This document shows positions 14,932 through 15,275 of a stretch of DNA of 15,275 bases, one piece after another; position 1 is the stretch's first letter, and every line of letters begins with the position of its first letter. The translations under genes were made by a program, and so were the position numbers. Origin of the DNA: Chitinispirillaceae bacterium (GTDB lineage: Bacteria; Fibrobacterota; Chitinivibrionia; Chitinivibrionales; Chitinispirillaceae); NCBI GenBank assembly GCA_016926315.1, contig JAFGOU010000464.1:1-15275 (forward strand), in the 5' to 3' direction. A model generated the notes under the pieces. That model did not search any database. It was given only the letters and a program-made list of their open reading frames with translations, and was not told the origin of the DNA.

Positions 14932-15275
14932 ATGCATTGCCCGGAGGAGTGGATCATTAATCGACAGGACAGCATACGGGTCCCGGTACTTCTCGGTCCG
15001 ACCGCTGCCGGCAAGACCGCTCTTGCCGTCGAAATCGCAGAGGCGAATGGCTGGGAAATCATCTCGTGCGATTCGCGGCAGGTATACCGGGGCATGGACA
15101 TCGGCACGGCGAAACCCGATGCATCACAGATGGCGCGTGTCCGCCACTGGCTCGTGGACCTGATTGATCCCGGTGTTTCCTATTCAGCCTTCGATTTCGC
15201 ACGCGATGCCGGAACAATCATCCGCACGTGCGCTGAAAGGGGAAAACAAGCGTTTATCTGCGGCGGGACCGGGCT
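14932..15275 (+). CDS. miaA: tRNA dimethylallyltransferase, 5' part (runs off the window edge)
   Basis: N-terminal third of MiaA, which adds a dimethylallyl group from DMAPP to N6 of A37 in tRNAs reading UNN codons. Visible are the P-loop LLGPTAAGKTALAVEIA, the family signature DSRQVYRGMDIGTAKPD, HWLVDLIDPG, SYSAFDFARDA and FICGGTGL. These follow E. coli MiaA closely. The frame stays open to the last base, so the 3' end lies outside the window. The ATG at 14932 puts 20 residues before the P-loop glycine, close to the usual spacing; AAGG at 14921-14924 is a weak RBS. An in-frame ATG at 14884 is the alternative and would overlap less well with known lengths. The gene is divergent from the YibQ-like gene, with about 100 nt between the starts. 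Confidence 0.96.
   Translation, partial: MHCPEEWIINRQDSIRVPVLLGPTAAGKTALAVEIAEANGWEIISCDSRQVYRGMDIGTAKPDASQMARVRHWLVDLIDPGVSYSAFDFARDAGTIIRTCAERGKQAFICGGTG

Noticed and set aside
13899..14960. A 353-residue open frame on the + strand, antisense to the YibQ-like gene
   Set aside because: It covers the whole opposite gene, has Arg/Ser/Pro-biased composition and no domain pattern, and overlaps the start of miaA. The - strand frame has clear family motifs.

Overview
The window reads as compact bacterial chromosome of fairly high GC, with ordinary single-copy housekeeping genes (folE, rpsT, pdxJ, miaA) between lineage-specific genes. Several traits point to a Gram-negative, particle- or polysaccharide-associated bacterium. 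These are a secreted GH43 glycosidase ending in a short type IX-like sorting tail, a membrane-anchored protein with an AgmX/PglI-like C-terminal domain, an MglA-type polarity GTPase with a roadblock partner, and a DUF4388 protein. That mix fits Fibrobacterota (Chitinivibrionia-like) or a neighbouring FCB or deltaproteobacterial lineage. The placement is an inference from gene content. I see no tRNA, rRNA, CRISPR array, insertion sequence or prophage gene.

Layout. 168-1976 (+) is the GH43 enzyme, convergent with folE at 2003-2554 (-). 2697-3713 (+) is a one-pass membrane protein with a TonB/AgmX-like C-terminal domain, followed by a soluble PAS histidine kinase fused to a receiver (3799-5559, +). 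Convergent to the kinase lies a membrane-anchored NodB-type polysaccharide deacetylase (5641-6519, -), divergent from a 91-residue zinc-ribbon membrane protein (6615-6890, +). 6898-12378 (-) is the most interesting block. In transcription order it holds a multi-pass TPR/zinc-finger membrane protein, a membrane-anchored DUF4388 protein, an MglA GTPase with a long Pro/Gln-rich tail, and a roadblock/LC7 protein whose start overlaps the GTPase stop. Upstream on the same strand come rpsT (12466-12723), pdxJ (12896-13609) and a degenerate YibQ-family divergent polysaccharide deacetylase (13685-14827). The 5' part of miaA runs off the right edge on the + strand.

How the genes may work together. The four-gene block looks like a membrane-linked small-GTPase system: a switch GTPase with the key MglA residues intact, a roadblock partner as candidate GAP or scaffold, and two membrane proteins that could act as receptor or effector. 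In Myxococcus xanthus, MglA and MglB set cell polarity for motility. Here the GTPase and the roadblock protein both carry disordered Pro/Gln/Tyr-rich tails, and the GTPase ends in a basic amphipathic segment. Together with the two membrane proteins, this suggests a variant polarity or cell-surface system that may not have been described. The kinase, the AgmX-like protein and the deacetylases are separate units with no clear functional link visible in the sequence.
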